Assembly: GCF_003259225.1 (NCBI RefSeq)
Contig: NZ_QHJF01000019.1
Coordinates: 17,057 to 81,056 of the forward strand
Source: Marinomonas arctica
Lineage (GTDB): Bacteria; Pseudomonadota; Gammaproteobacteria; Pseudomonadales; Marinomonadaceae
Direction of reading: 5' to 3'
Length of the DNA stretch: 64,000 nucleotides
Part shown: in pieces, positions 47,408 to 56,962 of the stretch
How positions within the stretch are numbered: position 1 is the stretch's first letter
How the letters are laid out: each line of letters starts with the position of its first letter
Translations under genes and position numbers: made by a program
Notes under the pieces: generated by a model
The model's database searches: none
What the model was told of the DNA's origin: nothing
Seen by the model: only the letters and a program-made list of their open reading frames with translations

Positions 47408-48322
47408 TCAAACTAAAGACATTAACCAGTGGTTCGAGGGCACAAAAAAAGCTTGGCCTGTTGTGGCGCGAGTGTATTTCATAAGATGATCTGTATTGCC
47501 CTGTTCATCGCCTTTTACCATGCTTTCGAGCATTCGATTAAAAATGACAGGGTTTTTGCTGTAGCTTGCAAACATGAGGCCTTTTTCTGTTAAAGAGGCG
47601 AAAGGCATGCTGTGACGCAAGATTTCCAAAGAGCGACCTTGCTCATCTTTTAATGAGGTTCGCTTGGTATGAGCATGAACAGATTTTTCTGCAGAAGGAT
47701 ACTCTTGGTTGCTGTGTTTGGTTCGACCGTAAATATCCTCTTGGGTTTTTAAGTCTTCTTTTTCCCATTTGGCCAGATCGTGGACAAAGCGCATTAAATT
47801 AAAATACGAGCCATTTTTGAAATCTGGATCCTCGTCATCAACAAGTGCCACCGCTTTGCGTTTTTCTCCTTCAGGATTTTCTGTGCCATCCACAAACCCT
47901 GTCAAATCACGGTTATCTAGATATTTGAAGCAATTGACTTCTTCTACCAGCGTAACGCTTTTGCCAAAGGCGGCAAACAATGTGGTGCCTAACTGGTAGG
48001 TCACATCTCGACGAGAAGAGCGAATATGTAGCACAAGGTCCACGTCTGTCGGCAAGATTTCCGTTTCTTGGCCTACTATGTGGGGGAAAGGAGACAGCAG
48101 TTGTGGGCGCTTAGTGTCTAGCGTGTCCCATATTTGGCTGCTGAGGCCGATACTTGCATGCAGCGCCGCCTCGGGAAATTGTTGTTGTATTCCTTCGATT
48201 AGCTCAGGGGCGGCTGCTAAGGTGTTTTTAAACGGTTTAATTTCGGATTTATTGACATTGAGTGTGATAAAAAGCGCGTCACTAGACGCTTCGGCAATAA
48301 TGCCGGATTGAAAAGGTGTCAT
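47408..48322 (-). CDS. DyP-type peroxidase (YfeX-like)
   Basis: A haem peroxidase of the dye-decolourising type, cytoplasmic in YfeX-type members. The diagnostic GXXDG motif is GFVDGTENP near residue 140, with the distal Asp and, further on, the region HAHTKRTS carrying the likely proximal His. LRHSMPFASLTEKGLMFASYSKNP (as HSMPFASLTEKGLMFASY) is typical of the YfeX subgroup. No Tat or Sec signal is visible, consistent with a cytoplasmic protein. Length 304 is standard. Whether it removes peroxide or handles haem iron cannot be decided. Confidence 0.87.
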   Translation of the reverse strand: MTPFQSGIIAEASSDALFITLNVNKSEIKPFKNTLAAAPELIEGIQQQFPEAALHASIGLSSQIWDTLDTKRPQLLSPFPHIVGQETEILPTDVDLVLHIRSSRRDVTYQLGTTLFAAFGKSVTLVEEVNCFKYLDNRDLTGFVDGTENPEGEKRKAVALVDDEDPDFKNGSYFNLMRFVHDLAKWEKEDLKTQEDIYGRTKHSNQEYPSAEKSVHAHTKRTSLKDEQGRSLEILRHSMPFASLTEKGLMFASYSKNPVIFNRMLESMVKGDEQGNTDHLMKYTRATTGQAFFVPSNHWLMSLV

Positions 48323-48352
48323 TATGGTCGTCCTTACTGACGCTAAAGGTCA

Positions 48353-50206
48353 TTAGAAGTTGGGGTAGAGTGTTTTCAGTTGACTGGACTGAGATGGCTT
48401 GGCTTGGCCGCTGGTGTATTCCTCTAGCGCTTCGGCAAGAGGGTGTCCTTGCCATTCATGGGCTGGATTGCTCGAGTACAGCATTAATTCGGCTTCCATC
48501 AGTAATTGTGTCACTTGAACGGTAGTGAGGCGTTTGATGTCATCGACACTGCGAATTTCATTGTCGCCCCAGCGATGACGTGCCCATTCTAACAAACTCG
48601 GTCTTAGGGAAGGTAGATCGTTTTGGTTGCAGCATTCCATTAAGGCTTTAAACGCGCTCTGCTCATCGTCAGTGCTGAGTGGCGCAAAGTCCTGCAACGT
48701 AGGAACTTGGTAAGTATTTTCTGGTTCTGTTTTTTGGCGTTTGAACCAAAGCACAGCCCAGCTGGCCGTCATAATCGCCGCCAGTAGAAGCAACCCAGCG
48801 ATGAGGTACTGGCGCACCGTATAACCGTCCTGTGCGGGTGTGATTTTCACCGCCAAAGGCTTGGGTTGGTTTTGTGTATTAGGTTCGGCCACTTGTTGCG
48901 GTGGTTGCGAAGGCTCTACCGGTTTTTTTGCCAGAGAGATGGGAGCCATAGAGCGCGTTGGTTCTGGTGATGCTTCGCTGACAACGGGCGGTGTTGGTGT
49001 CGAATCGCTGGCTTTGTTTGTGCTGCTGGGTAGTGGCGCAATCTCGATGCTTTGCGTGGTCGCACTGGCTACGCTGATGGCTTGTTTTTCTGTGTCCCAG
49101 TAAGGGATATTAATGTCGGGCAATACCAGTGTGCCTTCTTGAGTTGGAACAACTTCAATCGTTATGCTTTGGCTACCTGTGACGCCTGCCGCGGTTTTTT
49201 GAGTGTCAAACTTCGGCGGTTGAGGGTACAGCTTGTAGAGGCGCGTGCTATTAAAGTCTACCGCTGGAATTTGTTCTGGCAGCGCGCCTTTCGCTTTTAT
49301 ATCAATGGTCCAAACCAGTGTATCGCCCACTCTTGGTGAAGCGTCTGATTTTGTGAGCGAGGTGGATACGGTGACGGCTTCGCTTGGCAACCATGCATCC
49401 GCCGTGTAACTGGCAGGAATAGGAATAACTTGAAGATTCAAAGGTTCACTTTGCACCTTGATCATTCGGCGTCCAGTGGATGTGTTGACCATGGCCTGAA
49501 TGCTTTGTGGTGGAATGGTGACTAGGCCACTACGCTGCGCAAACACCATATACTCTCGCGTGATGACTTGGTATTGGGTGCCATTGATAGTCTGATAGCT
49601 CATCTGGTCATCAACCAGTCTTTCAATGATCAAGTCAGGATGAGACGGTATCGCCCGATTGGCATTCTGCAATGCAACAGACGTGTAAAGTTTCACGGTG
49701 AGCGTGATTTCTTGTTGAAGGTATGGCTCTGTTTCAGACACTTCGGCTTTTAGCATGACTGGCGGATTGCCATTACTGTCCAGTAGCTGAGGGGAGCTTT
49801 TGACCGTGAGTCTAACGGGTTTCGATTGCAGGTCGCCTATTTTGATCGGCGGGATTTCAACGGTTCCCACCGATTTTGGCATTAAGCTAACCACCCAAAA
49901 GTTCAACGCAGTGCTGGTGCCGAGATTAAAGCTAAACTGGCTGTTTTGGCTTTTGCCTAAGATGTTGAAATCGCGCTCAAGGGGAGTGAGATCGGGACCG
50001 TTTCCGGTATTGGAAAAATCAGCGCGCAGTGTAAGTTGGACCACTTCATTTTCGGTGACGACATTTTTATTAAGCGTCGCGGTAACACTGGCGGCTTGAA
50101 GAGAGCTTGAAAGCACAATAAAAAGCAGAGCCATCATTAGTGAGAAAAACAGGCGTTTCAGCGTGTTTTGCGAAATTAATGAAAGGAAATATTGCTTTGT
50201 TACCAT
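48353..50206 (-). CDS. batD: BatD-family protein (oxygen tolerance)
   Basis: BatD is a periplasmic-facing membrane-anchored protein of the Bat complex. An N-terminal signal (LFFSLMMALLFIVLSSSLQA) leads into beta-rich repeats that start with ASVTATLNKNVVTENEVVQL (as TATLNKNVVTENE), including FNILGKSQNSQFSF, a region typical of BatD. A single transmembrane helix near residues 460-480 (LIAGLLLLAAIMTASWAVLWF) precedes a short cytoplasmic tail. A Pro/Ser/Thr/Ala-rich linker lies before the helix. It is the last gene of the operon and overlaps batB/C by 7 bases. Confidence 0.85.
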   Translation of the reverse strand: MVTKQYFLSLISQNTLKRLFFSLMMALLFIVLSSSLQAASVTATLNKNVVTENEVVQLTLRADFSNTGNGPDLTPLERDFNILGKSQNSQFSFNLGTSTALNFWVVSLMPKSVGTVEIPPIKIGDLQSKPVRLTVKSSPQLLDSNGNPPVMLKAEVSETEPYLQQEITLTVKLYTSVALQNANRAIPSHPDLIIERLVDDQMSYQTINGTQYQVITREYMVFAQRSGLVTIPPQSIQAMVNTSTGRRMIKVQSEPLNLQVIPIPASYTADAWLPSEAVTVSTSLTKSDASPRVGDTLVWTIDIKAKGALPEQIPAVDFNSTRLYKLYPQPPKFDTQKTAAGVTGSQSITIEVVPTQEGTLVLPDINIPYWDTEKQAISVASATTQSIEIAPLPSSTNKASDSTPTPPVVSEASPEPTRSMAPISLAKKPVEPSQPPQQVAEPNTQNQPKPLAVKITPAQDGYTVRQYLIAGLLLLAAIMTASWAVLWFKRQKTEPENTYQVPTLQDFAPLSTDDEQSAFKALMECCNQNDLPSLRPSLLEWARHRWGDNEIRSVDDIKRLTTVQVTQLLMEAELMLYSSNPAHEWQGHPLAEALEEYTSGQAKPSQSSQLKTLYPNF

Positions 50207-51939
50207 GGGTTTTGCCCATCCTCTTGCGAAAATCGAGTGTCATTGCGTCTTTCTTGGTGTAAGTACCAAAGTTTGCGCTGCAGCAATAATCCAGGATCGT
50301 CTTGGATTTGCCTTAGCCACTGGTTTAATGCCTGCTCTTTTTCTTTATTGAGCGGTGTTTTTTCTGATTCGTCTTGATTTTGATTATCTGAGTTTTCATT
50401 TTGCTTATTATCCTCAGGTGTTTTGTTCTTGTCTTGTTTTTCGTCCTTTTTATTGTCATTTTTTGAGTCAGATGACTCTTTGGCCTCATTTTTATCGCTC
50501 GAACTGGAGGAATCGTCCTTATTTTGCTCTTGTTCTTGATTTTGTTGGTTTTTGTCTTCGTTGTTTTTTTGTTCTTGCTGTTGGTTTTCTTGCGCTTGTT
50601 GCTGTTTCAAATACTCTAGATTCTCTTTCGCCACGTTTAAAGAGGGATCTTGTTCTAAGGCTTTTTCATAGGCTTGGATGGCTTTTTCAATGTCGCCAGA
50701 CAAGGCCAATGCGTTGCCCAAATTATAATTCTCCGCAGCGTTTTTGCTGAGGTTATTAAGTTGCTGAATGGTGTCTGGATAATTTTCTAACGCGTAAGCG
50801 GAGGCCGCTTTCCAATCAGGGCGTTGGAAATATTGATCGGCCGTTTGCCAATCGCCTTTATCTACCGCCTGCTGACCTTTTTGATCTGGTGTTAAAAACC
50901 ACTCCAGTGGTGAGGCGTATGACTTCTCTGCAGGAAAAGACAACACGCCAAGTAACAGCATAAAAAGCATACCTTTTCTAAACTGGAGCCCTAGCCAGAG
51001 TAAAAAGGGCAAAGCAAACCAGTGGCCTTGCTCTATCCAATGGATGCTTTTGTTTTGAGCTTTTTGAGTCTGTTGATTGTCCATTGAGGTGTTGGTGATT
51101 TGAGCGATGTCTTGCGGTGTCAAACGGCCTTGATAAAACTGCCCGCCAAGTGCCATTGTCATGTTCTTGAGTTCATCAATCGGGGTAATGGGCGTAACGT
51201 TTTTGCCATTTTTTCTGAGCACTTGCCCATCGGGTAACTGGATGAGCGTGGTATTGGTTGTGCCAACGGCAATGAGATTTAACTGTATGTTTTTATCTTT
51301 AAGCAGGGCTGGAATGGCGGTTTTATCTTGTTCGCTAATGTCGTCCGTTAAGACAATAAGACGCAGTGGCAAGGTATCGTCCGTACTGAGTGAAAGTGCC
51401 GCTTCGAGGCCACTGGTTAGGTTACTGCCGTACGTTGGCATGATGATCGGATCTAATGCCAGCAAAAAATGGGTGATGGTTTCTCTATCTTGGCTAAAAG
51501 GGCTGATAACAAAACCTTCGCCAGCAAATGCCACCAGCGCAATATCGCCTTCTTTGCTTTGCTCTAATAGATCTCGTATCGTTTGTTTTAATTGAGTTTG
51601 TCGATTGGGTTTGATATCGGTCGCGTACATGGACAAAGATTGGTCGACAACCAAAACGGTTTTTTGGGTGTTTTCGAACATGGTAGTGGGTGCTTTTGTC
51701 CAGCTGATGCCCGCCAAGCCGATCCAACACAGTGATACGGCCATTAAACCAAGCCACTTATTCGTATTGCTGGCGCTATTTCGATAGACCAAATGCGGCA
51801 TTAAACGTGGATCGACCACTTTATTGAGTGTGCTTTTGTTCGCGCTTTTTGCCGTAATAAACAAAGCCAATAGCAGGGTAATAGGGAGTAAAATTAGCCA
51901 GTAAGGCCGTTCAAAATGCACCACATCAAACAGCATCAT
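50200..51939 (-). CDS. BatB/BatC fusion: von Willebrand factor A domain plus tetratricopeptide repeats
   Basis: Two membrane helices near the N-terminus (ILLPITLLLALFIT and LGLMAVSLCWIGLAGI) precede a VWA domain with the MIDAS sequence DQSLS (in VVDQSLSMYATD) and further parts of the metal site. Another membrane segment (PFLLWLGLQF and following MLFMLLLGVLSF) leads to a periplasmic TPR region (NYNLGNALALSGDIEKAIQAYEKAL). The rest is a long Q/E/N/K/D/S-rich low-complexity stretch and a short ordered end. The ATG at 51939 has GGAGAC upstream; a longer frame starts 36 bases earlier. The stop of batA overlaps this start (ATGA). In other Bat loci batB and batC are separate genes. Confidence 0.85.
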   Translation of the reverse strand: MMLFDVVHFERPYWLILLPITLLLALFITAKSANKSTLNKVVDPRLMPHLVYRNSASNTNKWLGLMAVSLCWIGLAGISWTKAPTTMFENTQKTVLVVDQSLSMYATDIKPNRQTQLKQTIRDLLEQSKEGDIALVAFAGEGFVISPFSQDRETITHFLLALDPIIMPTYGSNLTSGLEAALSLSTDDTLPLRLIVLTDDISEQDKTAIPALLKDKNIQLNLIAVGTTNTTLIQLPDGQVLRKNGKNVTPITPIDELKNMTMALGGQFYQGRLTPQDIAQITNTSMDNQQTQKAQNKSIHWIEQGHWFALPFLLWLGLQFRKGMLFMLLLGVLSFPAEKSYASPLEWFLTPDQKGQQAVDKGDWQTADQYFQRPDWKAASAYALENYPDTIQQLNNLSKNAAENYNLGNALALSGDIEKAIQAYEKALEQDPSLNVAKENLEYLKQQQAQENQQQEQKNNEDKNQQNQEQEQNKDDSSSSSDKNEAKESSDSKNDNKKDEKQDKNKTPEDNKQNENSDNQNQDESEKTPLNKEKEQALNQWLRQIQDDPGLLLQRKLWYLHQERRNDTRFSQEDGQNPW

Positions 51940-52949
51940 GCTTTGTCTCCTTTTTGCCAAAGTTCTCGGTTCCATGACAATGCTTTGCTAGTTGGTAGGG
52001 CCAAACCAAAAAACAGCATGGAGGCTAACCCCAGCCAATGGAATAAGCTGGTTAGTGGGCGTTGCCATACCTCTTCGGCGGGTGTGGGTTCCAAGGCATC
52101 AAGCGTTTGATAGATGGCGTGCAGGTCTTCCGTGCTTTTAGCGCGGAAATATTCGCCACCAGTTTGCGCGGCGATATTCTTCAATAGCGTTTCATCTAGG
52201 TCAGTGGATGGGTTGATCGCTTTTGGTCCGAAGAAGCTTTGTACAATCATGCTATCGGCACCAATGCCAATGGTATGTATTTTGACATTTTGTGACGCCG
52301 CAAAGGTGGCCGCCTGTTGCGGTTGGACTCGGCCAGCGGTATTCGCGCCATCCGTCATTAGGATAAGGACTTTTTTATCGGACGGTTTGTCTTCCAGTCG
52401 TTTGATGCCCAAACCTATGGCGTCACCAATGGCGGTCTGTTCACCAGCAAAACCAATTTGCGTTTCTTGCACCAGCTGATTGATGGTTTTGGTATCGAAA
52501 CTTAACGGGGCTTGCAGATAGGCTTTAGAGCCAAACACGATAATACCAATCCGATCACCACGACGTTGTTGGATAAAGTCAGAGAGAACCGATTTTGCGG
52601 CTTCTAGTCGGTTCGCGGATTGATCGTTCAGCACCATGTCGGTGACTTGCATGCTACCAGACAAGTCCAAAGCAATAAGCAAATCGCGTCCAGAGGGCGT
52701 GACTTTTGTTGGCTCGCCAAACCAAACAGGTCGTGTCATAGCAAAGATTAACAGCACCCAAGACAAGAGCAAAAACAGGTAGCGCCATGATAGACCTTTA
52801 GACGTTGCCTTACGGTCTTGATGATGGATTAACTGTCCTGTATTTCCCCACCAAATACCGTCGCCTTTGGGTTTGGCTTTGGGGAGGAAATACATAAAAA
52901 AAGGCAAAGGTAAAAGAAGGAGAAACCAAGGCCAAGATAGCTCAAGCAT
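51936..52949 (-). CDS. batA: BatA, von Willebrand factor A domain membrane protein
   Basis: A membrane-anchored VWA protein of the Bat complex, taking part in envelope stress or assembly functions together with MoxR. Two hydrophobic helices flank the basic segment between residues 5-22 and 57-73. The MIDAS motif is DLSGS at residues 95-99, the later Thr is in GEQTAIGDAIG and the Asp in LILMTDGAN, so the metal site is complete. A final membrane helix (SLFHWLGLASMLFFGLAL) ends the protein. It overlaps batB/C by 4 bases and the upstream DUF4381 gene by 8. Confidence 0.88.
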   Translation of the reverse strand: MLELSWPWFLLLLPLPFFMYFLPKAKPKGDGIWWGNTGQLIHHQDRKATSKGLSWRYLFLLLSWVLLIFAMTRPVWFGEPTKVTPSGRDLLIALDLSGSMQVTDMVLNDQSANRLEAAKSVLSDFIQQRRGDRIGIIVFGSKAYLQAPLSFDTKTINQLVQETQIGFAGEQTAIGDAIGLGIKRLEDKPSDKKVLILMTDGANTAGRVQPQQAATFAASQNVKIHTIGIGADSMIVQSFFGPKAINPSTDLDETLLKNIAAQTGGEYFRAKSTEDLHAIYQTLDALEPTPAEEVWQRPLTSLFHWLGLASMLFFGLALPTSKALSWNRELWQKGDKA

Positions 52950-53439
52950 GGTGTTTCCTTATCCAGTAACAGGTTGTTTTTAGCATGGCAGTACGTTGTT
53001 GTTTGGTGAGTTCAATCTGACTTCTATAAGGGCCATCGATAAATTCGTTGCCAATGATTGAAAATTGTCGTTTTGTGGGCAAGGTTTTGTCTAATATTTC
53101 AAACAGCGTCTTACTTGGTAACGCCGCGGTTTCTATTTTTCCTTCACTCATCAAGCAGCGGCGAACCATTTCGTGACACAGTAAAATGCAGTCTTTGTCG
53201 TTAAGTTTACCCACTTCTTGGGTAATGCCGGCTAAGGCTTCGCGTCGGTAAGTGCGCTTCTTATAGCGTCGATAGTAAAAAATCAGTGCGCCGATTAATA
53301 ACAAAACAATCGCAGCAACGATTAGCCAAGTCCACCACACGGGTGGCCACATGGGGACGGATTGCGGCAGCATGTAGGCTTTGTTTGGTAAGTCAATGGC
53401 CTGTGACGGAGCTTGAACTGGCGTGAGCGCGGCAGACAT
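52942..53439 (-). CDS. DUF4381 domain membrane protein
   Basis: A short membrane protein of the family that accompanies MoxR/Bat genes. One transmembrane helix (VWWTWLIVAAIVLLLIGALIFYY, landmarks VAAIVLLLIGALIFY) follows a Pro-rich N-terminus; a basic stretch (RRYKKRTYRREAL) after it puts the remainder in the cytoplasm. REALAGI and LLCHEMVRRCLM resemble the DUF4381 helices. Its ATG shares the A with the stop of the DUF58 gene (TAATG). Function unknown, but operon position suggests an adaptor between DUF58 and BatA. Confidence 0.8.
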   Translation of the reverse strand: MSAALTPVQAPSQAIDLPNKAYMLPQSVPMWPPVWWTWLIVAAIVLLLIGALIFYYRRYKKRTYRREALAGITQEVGKLNDKDCILLCHEMVRRCLMSEGKIETAALPSKTLFEILDKTLPTKRQFSIIGNEFIDGPYRSQIELTKQQRTAMLKTTCYWIRKHHA

Positions 53440-54350
53440 TAGTGCAGTGCTCCTTGTGACAATAGATAACGGGCGATTTTTTCGGGAGATTCTGTGATAT
53501 CAAATATTTGATGGCGAACACCAAAAGACATCAGCTTGTTACGCATTAAGGTGTTTTGTGAGAGAAAATCGGCTTTTGCCTGTTGCATACTGCTTTTGCT
53601 GATAGAGACCGATTGAATGCCGCTGTTGTCTGCTATTTGGTATTGGCCGGCGGGCAAATTAAAGACGTTACTATCAATGATTTGTATCCAGTGGACAGTG
53701 TTGTGCTCGGCTAGCTTCATCAATGCGCTTTCTTCGTCATCATTCCAGCTTTGTTTGTCCGTCAGGATGATCACATCTTTATTATGAGTTTTGCGGGTCA
53801 GTGGGGTATTGGACCAAATACTGACCGTGTTATTGTCACAGGATCGATGCACTAGTTTAGAGGCGTCTTTTAGGGTGCTTAGCAGGGTCGACAATGTGGC
53901 CACTTTATTGCTGGCGTGCTCTTGATCGCCATAGGTCATGCGATAAGACAGTGTGTCGCCTTGTTGTTTTGAGCGCCATGCGATAATCCCAGCGAGCTGA
54001 ATAAAGCGTGTGGAAATAAAAGTATGGCGAGTACCAAAATAGGCGCTACTAGACAGGTCTAACAAGAGAAGTCGCTGGTGGTCATTTTCTTGGGCATACA
54101 ATCGAGTATGAGCGTGGCCAGTGCGAGCGGTTACCCGCCAATCGATGTGGCGCAAATCGTCGCTGGCTTGATAGGCCCGCAGCTCAAGCATTTCCATGCC
54201 GTGGCCTTTTTGTCGCGAGCGACGTTCACCAGATTGAGTGGCAAAACGAATGGCTTTTGGCGCTCGTCCTAAATGTTTGGCATAGTTTGCCAGCAGCGAA
54301 AAATGGGCGTCATCCAGCTCTGGCGATTCAGGTGATAATAATGGGCTCAT
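53439..54350 (-). CDS. DUF58 domain protein (VWA-like)
   Basis: DUF58 proteins have a truncated von Willebrand A fold and always sit with MoxR-type ATPases. The landmark RRSRQKGHGMEMLELRAYQASDDLRHIDWRVTARTGHAHTR is recognisable (key parts GHGMEMLELRAYQ, DDLRHIDWRVTAR), and LLLDLSSSAYFGT is the DXSXS-like metal site, here SSS after D. No membrane helix is evident, so it is probably cytoplasmic. It lies 47 bases after moxR and is followed by DUF4381 with a 1-base overlap. Role within the Bat system is inferred from context. Confidence 0.87.
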   Translation of the reverse strand: MSPLLSPESPELDDAHFSLLANYAKHLGRAPKAIRFATQSGERRSRQKGHGMEMLELRAYQASDDLRHIDWRVTARTGHAHTRLYAQENDHQRLLLLDLSSSAYFGTRHTFISTRFIQLAGIIAWRSKQQGDTLSYRMTYGDQEHASNKVATLSTLLSTLKDASKLVHRSCDNNTVSIWSNTPLTRKTHNKDVIILTDKQSWNDDEESALMKLAEHNTVHWIQIIDSNVFNLPAGQYQIADNSGIQSVSISKSSMQQAKADFLSQNTLMRNKLMSFGVRHQIFDITESPEKIARYLLSQGALH

Positions 54351-54397
54351 TGTGCTATTGCCTTTTACTACTATGCTATGAGTGACTATGCTTTGAG

Positions 54398-55366
54398 TTA
54401 CAGTGCTGGCACATGACTGATTAATCGCTTCAATAAATCATCAACCGATAATCCAGCGGCTTGCGCTTCAAACGTGGTAATGATGCGATGGCGCAATACT
54501 GGCAAGGCAACTTGGCGAACATCGTCTGGTGTGACAAAGTCTCTGCCGTTTAACAATGCGTTGGCTCGAGCGCAACGATCCAGCGCAAGCGTGCCCCGTG
54601 GACTCGCACCAAACTCAATCAAATTAGTGCCTTTGCCCGCTTCGCCCAAGTAGCGTTCAGGTTGGCGAGTGGCCATAACAAGCTGCACTATGTATTGCTC
54701 AACGCTTTCTGACATATATAAGGATAAAGCCTTATGCTGAAGCTCAAGAATATCATGGGGCTTGCAAACGGGTTGTGGTTTGCTTGTTGTGGTTTTGTGT
54801 AAGTCTTGCTGGCGAACCAGTCTTAGCACATCTAATTCGCTGGCTGCACTCGGATAACCAAGATTGATCTTCATCATAAAACGATCAAGCTGCGCCTCAG
54901 GCAAAGGATAAGTTCCTTCTTGCTCTATTGGGTTTTGTGTGGCGATAACAAAAAACAGCGCTGACAGTGGGTAGCTGTGATTGCCCACCGTGACTTGTCT
55001 TTCCCCCATGGCTTCCAGTAATGCTGATTGCACCTTGGCAGGCGCTCGGTTGATCTCATCCGCCAGCACGATATCATTCATGATGGGGCCAGGAACAAAA
55101 CTGAATTTCCCCGTTTCTTGCTGGTAAATATCAGAGCCCGTCACATCGCCGGGTAATAAATCTGGTGTGAACTGAATACGCTGGAAACGACTGTCAATGG
55201 CGCCAGCTAGGGCTTTTGCCGCGGTGGTTTTGGCGATGCCAGGAGGCCCTTCAAGCAGCACATGGCCATTAGCGATTAAAGCGACGAGTAATTCATGAGT
55301 TAAATCTGGCTGACCAACGACGGCATGATTTAGGTGATCTTTTAATTGCTCAATTACAGTTACCAT
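54398..55366 (-). CDS. MoxR-family AAA+ ATPase
   Basis: MoxR proteins are AAA+ ATPases thought to act as chaperones with VWA-domain partners, here BatA and BatB/C. Walker A is GPPGIAKT (residues 40-47), Walker B is VLADEINRAP (Asp-Glu near 103-104), followed by sensor 1 ATQNPIEQEGTYPLPEAQLDRF (as ATQNPIEQEGTYPLPEAQ), and the lid domain contains GASPRGTLAL. Length 322 is standard. It is the first gene of the six-gene operon. A strong promoter is placed directly before the start codon. Confidence 0.95.
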   Translation of the reverse strand: MVTVIEQLKDHLNHAVVGQPDLTHELLVALIANGHVLLEGPPGIAKTTAAKALAGAIDSRFQRIQFTPDLLPGDVTGSDIYQQETGKFSFVPGPIMNDIVLADEINRAPAKVQSALLEAMGERQVTVGNHSYPLSALFFVIATQNPIEQEGTYPLPEAQLDRFMMKINLGYPSAASELDVLRLVRQQDLHKTTTSKPQPVCKPHDILELQHKALSLYMSESVEQYIVQLVMATRQPERYLGEAGKGTNLIEFGASPRGTLALDRCARANALLNGRDFVTPDDVRQVALPVLRHRIITTFEAQAAGLSVDDLLKRLISHVPAL

Positions 55367-55379
55367 CGAACCTAGGTTC

Positions 55380-55407
55380 CTTATACTTCTATCAAAAAAA
55401 GTGTCAA
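55380..55407 (-). promoter_or_regulatory. Sigma-70 promoter directly upstream of the moxR operon
   Basis: On the minus strand, TTGACA (55402-55407), a 16-base spacer and TATAAG (55380-55385). A start near 55373 leaves only about 7 bases before the moxR ATG at 55366. AAGGA overlaps the -10 element, so it could not act as a Shine-Dalgarno for that transcript. Confidence 0.6.
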
Positions 55408-55496
55408 CGCAATATAATAGACTTCATCTTATCGGATTCAAATCTTTACGCACAGAGCGTTTTCTGTAAGGGTAGCGTAAGTACAGGACGAACAAA

Positions 55497-55718
55497 ATGG
55501 CAAAAATTGTATTAAATGTGGCTCTGCCTGCGTTTAAATATGAAGCTATGTATGCTGGAGCGGCAAAAAACCTTGTCGCAAACAGTCTAGATGGGCGTAA
55601 AGTCCAGCTGCCTTTGTCGGCTTTTCAGCGGTTTGTGACCCATCAAGGGATTTACGGTTTTTTTGAAGTAGAATTTGATGACATGAATAAGCTGATTGCC
55701 GTCACTAAAGTTAGATAG
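55497..55718 (+). CDS. DUF2835 small protein
   Basis: A 73-residue protein of the DUF2835 family, of unknown function, in the usual place near MoxR-type loci and pyrD in some gammaproteobacteria. Landmarks are [21 protein letters not shown] at the N-terminus (shown as FKYEAMYAG), [21 protein letters not shown] (as [14 protein letters not shown]) and FFEVEFD near the end. It is presumably soluble, as no hydrophobic segment is seen. It is divergent from moxR, upstream of pyrD. Confidence 0.75.
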   Translation: MAKIVLNVALPAFKYEAMYAGAAKNLVANSLDGRKVQLPLSAFQRFVTHQGIYGFFEVEFDDMNKLIAVTKVR

Positions 55719-55801
55719 CACGAATTAGAAGACCACATAAATTAGACAGCACAGATCGGATAAGGCATTTATCTGATCTTAATCGCCTAGGAGCCTTAAC
55801 A

Positions 55802-56842
55802 ATGTACCAACTTGCTCGCTCGTTACTTTTTAAATTGGACGCTGAAGTGTCCCATGAATTGTCATTGGATCTTCTTGCAGCAGGCAGTCGGTTGGGGTTG
55901 AACAAATTTCTAGGCGGATTACCGTCTACCAGACCGGTTGATGTAATGGGGCTACGTTTCCCCAATGCGGTGGGATTGGCAGCGGGGCTGGATAAAAATG
56001 CCGATGCCTTTGAAGCGTTAGGCGCGTTAGGTTTTGGTTTTGTCGAAGTGGGCACCGTGACACCGAAAGGCCAAGCGGGGAATCCTAAGCCACGTTTGTT
56101 CCGTTTGCCCGAACACGAAGCCATCATCAACCGCATGGGCTTTAATAACAAAGGCGTGGATCATCTCGTGTCGCGTATTAAATCTCATCGCTATCCAGGC
56201 GTGTTGGGTGTCAATATTGGTAAAAACTTAACCACCTCGGTAGAAGACGCTGCAGCAGATTATTTGGCGTGTTTAGAGTCGGTTATTCCTTACGCGGATT
56301 ACATCACCGCCAACATCAGCTCGCCAAATACGCCTGGTCTTCGCAGCTTGCAATTTGGTGAAAGCTTGGCGCAATTAATCGCGCCATTGGTTGCGGCGCG
56401 TGACCGTTATGAAGCGGAACAGGGTAAACGCGTTCCGTTAGCGGTAAAAATCGCCCCAGATATGACAGACGATGAAATTAAAATGGTCGCAGATACCCTC
56501 GTAGCGCAGGGCGTTGATGGTATTATTGCCACCAACACGACACTATCCCGCGATGCGGTTGTCGGTCATGCCTTTGAAAAAGAAGCGGGTGGTTTGAGTG
56601 GGGCACCGGTTCGTGACGCCTCAACCCATGTAGTAAAAGTACTGGCTGAACACTTGAAAGACACGCTGCCTATTATTGGCGTGGGTGGTATTTCCAGTGG
56701 TGCAGATGCGGTAGAGAAGCTGCAAGCAGGGGCACGCCTAGTACAAATTTATTCAGGTTTTATTTATCACGGACCAGAGTTAATCAAGGAAGCCATAGCC
56801 AGCACTGATGCTTATTACCGTGAGCTTGATCTCGGTATCTAA
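55802..56842 (+). CDS. pyrD: Dihydroorotate dehydrogenase, quinone-dependent (class 2)
   Basis: PyrD oxidises dihydroorotate to orotate at the inner membrane face, passing electrons to quinone. An N-terminal amphipathic extension ([20 protein letters not shown], written [12 protein letters not shown]) is the class 2 membrane-association domain. FMN barrel motifs include [14 protein letters not shown], the catalytic base Ser in [22 protein letters not shown] and the phosphate loop [15 protein letters not shown] ([10 protein letters not shown]). Length 346 is typical of class 2. It stands alone between DUF2835 and rlmKL, possibly with a weak terminator in the gap that follows. Confidence 0.95.
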   Translation: MYQLARSLLFKLDAEVSHELSLDLLAAGSRLGLNKFLGGLPSTRPVDVMGLRFPNAVGLAAGLDKNADAFEALGALGFGFVEVGTVTPKGQAGNPKPRLFRLPEHEAIINRMGFNNKGVDHLVSRIKSHRYPGVLGVNIGKNLTTSVEDAAADYLACLESVIPYADYITANISSPNTPGLRSLQFGESLAQLIAPLVAARDRYEAEQGKRVPLAVKIAPDMTDDEIKMVADTLVAQGVDGIIATNTTLSRDAVVGHAFEKEAGGLSGAPVRDASTHVVKVLAEHLKDTLPIIGVGGISSGADAVEKLQAGARLVQIYSGFIYHGPELIKEAIASTDAYYRELDLGI

Positions 56843-56962
56843 AGATCGAATAGAAAACAAGGCGCTGCGTATTTTTGCACCTTGTTTTATAAGAGGGCGG
56901 GACACGATCTCGCCTTCCTGCGTTTCGAAACCTTCATTGAAATTTAAAAAAGTATTTTATAA

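Noticed and set aside
56854..56888. AAAACAAGG/CCTTGTTTT inverted repeat after pyrD
   Set aside because: The 17-base loop and weak T-tract make it a doubtful terminator.
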